Shown here: in pieces, positions 61,803-64,000 of the stretch
Numbering within the stretch: the first letter of the stretch is position 1
How the letters are laid out: every line of letters starts with the position of its first letter
NCBI GenBank assembly: GCA_016713925.1
Contig: JADJOH010000002.1
Coordinates: forward strand, 744,001-808,000
Reading direction: 5' to 3'
DNA from: Bacteroidota bacterium
GTDB lineage: Bacteria > Bacteroidota > Bacteroidia > AKYH767-A > OLB10
DNA: 64,000 nt
The notes under the pieces: generated by a model
Database searches by the model: none
Seen by the model: the letters and a program-made list of their open reading frames with translations, nothing else
Told to the model about the DNA's origin: nothing
Position numbers and translations under genes: made by a program

Positions 61803-62867
61803 ATGAAAAAAAGAAACCTGCTTATTACATTTGATTACGAATTATTTCTGGGCTCCCGGAGCGGCAGACCGGAAAACTGTGTAATACAGCCCACCCAACT
61901 TTTGGATAAAGTCCTCACTTCCTTCAAAACAAAAGGCGTTTTTTTTGTTGATACTACTTATCTATTAAAGTTACGGGAACTATCAGCAAAACATCCATCC
62001 TGCGCTGAAGATTTAAAATTAATTTCAAAACAACTCGTGACTTTACTTGATAATGGCCATTATGTTTTTCCTCATATACATCCACATTGGCTGGATGCCA
62101 TTTACCTGCCGCAACAACGGGAATTTGATTTAAGTAACGTTCAAAAATACCGTTTCCATTATTTGAGTCAAGAGGAAAAACAAAAAGTATTTAACGGATC
62201 AATGGAGGTGCTGCAAGAAATTCTTCTCCGTAATCATCCACACTACAAAATCAATGCTTTTAGGGCAGGTGGTTGGTGTATTCAACCCTTCAGTGATTTC
62301 AGGCCTTTCTTTGAGAAGCACCGTATTGAATACGATATGAGCGTCATTAGTGGCTTGTATCAGTTTTCTACAGCACAGCAATTCGACTTTACAGAAGCCC
62401 CAAGAAAACCTGTTTATCGATTCATGCAGGAAGTGAGTAAGGAAGACACCAACGGAAGTTTTATTCAGCTATGCGGATCTGTTATAGATATGCCTCAAAA
62501 TACCGACTTGCTTCACCGGATACATCGCAAAGTCATTAACCGTACCGGACAAGGCCGTGAATATGGCTCCGGTCAGGGACAGACACCGGCTATAGTTTCA
62601 TCGATGAAACCAGTTTCATCATCAGGATATGACATCAATGAGAAAGGGCGCGAATTTGCTTCACTGGAAAAACTTGGTCTTTTCAAACTGCCCGCATACC
62701 TTCATCACCTGAAGCATCATAATTATTTGCATTTAATTTCGCATCCAAAAATGATCAACCGCCATCAAATATATATTCTTAGAAAAATGCTGGAGTCTGC
62801 CTACCGTAACGATCATCCTGAAACCGACTATATGAATATCGCTTCAAGTTATGTTAGCTTAAATTAA
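61803..62867 (+). CDS. Polysaccharide deacetylase-like protein (glycoside hydrolase/deacetylase fold)
   Basis: The 354-aa protein begins with the deacetylase-type TFDYELFLG, then FVDTTYLL, a His-rich HYVFPHIHPHW segment that could be the metal site, and FRAGGW around residues 156-161. A C-terminal HLISHPKMINRHQIYIL follows. This order matches NodB-superfamily proteins found in polysaccharide loci, though motif spacing differs from classic chitin deacetylases. It may remove acetyl groups from the glycan made here. No signal peptide, so it acts in the cytoplasm. Assignment is to the superfamily only. Confidence 0.78.
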   Translation: MKKRNLLITFDYELFLGSRSGRPENCVIQPTQLLDKVLTSFKTKGVFFVDTTYLLKLRELSAKHPSCAEDLKLISKQLVTLLDNGHYVFPHIHPHWLDAIYLPQQREFDLSNVQKYRFHYLSQEEKQKVFNGSMEVLQEILLRNHPHYKINAFRAGGWCIQPFSDFRPFFEKHRIEYDMSVISGLYQFSTAQQFDFTEAPRKPVYRFMQEVSKEDTNGSFIQLCGSVIDMPQNTDLLHRIHRKVINRTGQGREYGSGQGQTPAIVSSMKPVSSSGYDINEKGREFASLEKLGLFKLPAYLHHLKHHNYLHLISHPKMINRHQIYILRKMLESAYRNDHPETDYMNIASSYVSLN

Positions 62868-62878
62868 TACTATTCAAA

Positions 62879-63832
62879 ATGACAAGTATCTCTGTTATAA
62901 TACCCACCTACAACGTAGCTGAATACATAGAAGAAGGTCTTCTTAGTGTTTTGGGTCAAACCTGTCCGGCACATGAGATCATCTGTGTAGATGACGGATC
63001 TACAGACGATACTGTTAAAATAATTAAAAATCTGCAATTGAAATACCCGGATAAAATTTCACTTTTTATCAATGAAACGAACCGGGGAGCCACCTATACC
63101 CGAAACAAAGGATTAGCGATTGCAACGGGAGAATATATACAATTTTTTGATGCTGATGATCTTTTGTTACCTGCAAAGTTTGAAACACAGATTAAAATAA
63201 TTGAAAAGACAATTGTACGTCCTGACATACTTGTGAATGACTTTTTCAGAAGAACGATTGATGGTAAAGAAGAAGTATACAACTATGTAGAACAAGACGT
63301 GTGGTGTGCCGTTATGGAAACAGCGCTTGGCGTAACCTCCGGAAATTTATATAAAAGAGCAGCAGTATTAGCTGTTAACGGATGGACAGAAGATTTAAAA
63401 AGCAGTCAGGAATATGATTTAATGTTCAGGATGTTGACCAAGGGATCTTCCGTAAAATTTGACGGTAATTGTCTCAGCATTATCAGGGAGCGCCCCGCAG
63501 GGTCTATTTCCAAATCTAATCCCGGGGAAAGATGGCAAAGGTATATTCATGTAAGAATCCGCATCTTCAATTATCTCACGGAAAATAACATGGTAACAAA
63601 AGACAGACATCAATGCTTTATTAACATTTTATTTGATGCCATCAGAATATTATACAAATATGATTCGGATGCCGCTCTAAAGCTACACAAGCAATACATA
63701 CTTGCCTATGGACAACCAAAGCCAAGTCTGATCACTTCTAAACGATACTTATCCATTTACAATCTCTTTGGATTTAAAATTGCTGAATTCGCGAGCAAAA
63801 TTATCAATCCAAATACGGCGGCAGTGCATTAA
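62879..63832 (+). CDS. Glycosyltransferase family 2
   Basis: The 317-aa GT-A enzyme has the family start ISVIIPTYNVAEYIEEGLLSVLGQT, the nucleotide-sugar motif VDDGSTDDT, the metal-binding DAD (FFDADDLLLPAKF) and an SSQEYDLMFRML acceptor-side segment. It transfers a sugar during assembly of the surface glycan. It lies 11 bp after the deacetylase-like gene in the same operon. The sugar and linkage are unknown. Length and motifs are normal. Confidence 0.93.
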   Translation: MTSISVIIPTYNVAEYIEEGLLSVLGQTCPAHEIICVDDGSTDDTVKIIKNLQLKYPDKISLFINETNRGATYTRNKGLAIATGEYIQFFDADDLLLPAKFETQIKIIEKTIVRPDILVNDFFRRTIDGKEEVYNYVEQDVWCAVMETALGVTSGNLYKRAAVLAVNGWTEDLKSSQEYDLMFRMLTKGSSVKFDGNCLSIIRERPAGSISKSNPGERWQRYIHVRIRIFNYLTENNMVTKDRHQCFINILFDAIRILYKYDSDAALKLHKQYILAYGQPKPSLITSKRYLSIYNLFGFKIAEFASKIINPNTAAVH

Positions 63833-63856
63833 TTCGCCTTTAAAAAATATTTACAG

Positions 63857-64000
63857 ATGACCTTTTACCTCACTTACGCTGAACCACCTTCCGGAGTTTA
63901 CTCCAGTCAGGTATCGGATGTTATTCGCTTTGTCAATCGTGAACTTAACACGCATATCAAGCTGGTTGCATTTATCTCATTGCACGAATACAAAAATAAA
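63857..64000 (+). CDS. Probable glycosyltransferase, N-terminus only (cut by window edge)
   Basis: ATG 63857 starts MTFYLTYAEPPSGVYSSQV followed by DVIRFVNRELNTHIKLVAF, 48 codons visible. The opening resembles GT-B family 4-like transferases that begin with a short donor-side beta strand and loop. It follows the GT2 gene by 24 bp, in line with one operon. The identity rests on this short piece and on context. Confidence 0.6.
   Translation, partial: MTFYLTYAEPPSGVYSSQVSDVIRFVNRELNTHIKLVAFISLHEYKNK

Noticed and set aside
1..64000. tRNA, rRNA, integrase, transposase, toxin-antitoxin or phage-defence genes
   Set aside because: I looked for typical motifs on both strands and recognised none; a covariance or profile search would be needed to exclude short RNA genes.

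Overview
The window looks like a chromosomal segment of an uncultured-type Bacteroidota (Sphingobacteriales/Chitinophagales-like). The evidence is several type IX secretion (T9SS) C-terminal sorting domains, a DUF4296 lipoprotein, a Bacteroidota-type dihydroorotase, GxxExxY and OmpA/thrombospondin-3 proteins, and an ECF sigma factor beside a membrane regulator. I see no rRNA or tRNA gene and no CRISPR array. Gene junctions are crowded with low-complexity inverted or tandem repeat elements of many families.

Layout. (1) 1-11.2 kb, mostly minus strand: msrA (cut by the edge), tsaB, and two export modules (adaptor plus TolC; ATPase, two MacB-like permeases and an adaptor). Between the modules lies an ECF sigma factor with a fused anti-sigma/HtrA-type protease and a divergent small lipoprotein that shares its promoter-like motif. 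(2) 11.3-14.4 kb: two tandem T9SS-sorted paralogues. (3) 14.7-31.5 kb: housekeeping genes metH, ompA-like, rluE-like, an S9 peptidase, DUF4296, pyrC, fumC, GxxExxY, prfB (with its programmed frameshift), recX and an oligopeptide-type ABC ATPase. metH is preceded by a SAM-I riboswitch carrying a 179-nt inverted-repeat insertion, with a terminator downstream. (4) 31.9-50.6 kb: giant secreted proteins. One is a 1,899-aa protein with 16 metal-binding-type repeats, PKD-like domains and a T9SS tail. Next comes a stand-alone dockerin-like protein, then a roughly 4,150-aa surface protein, broken in several frames, that also ends in a dockerin-like module. (5) 50.9-64 kb: a surface polysaccharide locus with fcl, gmd, a Wzc-like kinase, an MsbA-like exporter, a UDP-GlcNAc 2-epimerase, a FemAB-like transferase, a methyltransferase, a deacetylase-like protein and glycosyltransferases.

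How the parts work together: the export modules and the sigma/protease unit form a plausible envelope-stress and efflux neighbourhood. The giant proteins are exported surface or adhesion proteins, and the last block builds and exports glycans. Frameshifts cluster in patches (8.2, 10.7, 11.4, 45.9-46.4, 49.9-50.2, 52.0-52.2, 54.5-55.1 and 60.2 kb) while very long ORFs elsewhere are clean. Several affected sites lie in homopolymers, so assembly error is a serious alternative to gene decay.

The most interesting items are the sigma plus anti-sigma/protease fusion unit, the riboswitch with an inserted inverted repeat, a family of repeat elements that start exactly at stop codons of minus-strand genes, and the paired dockerin-like modules.
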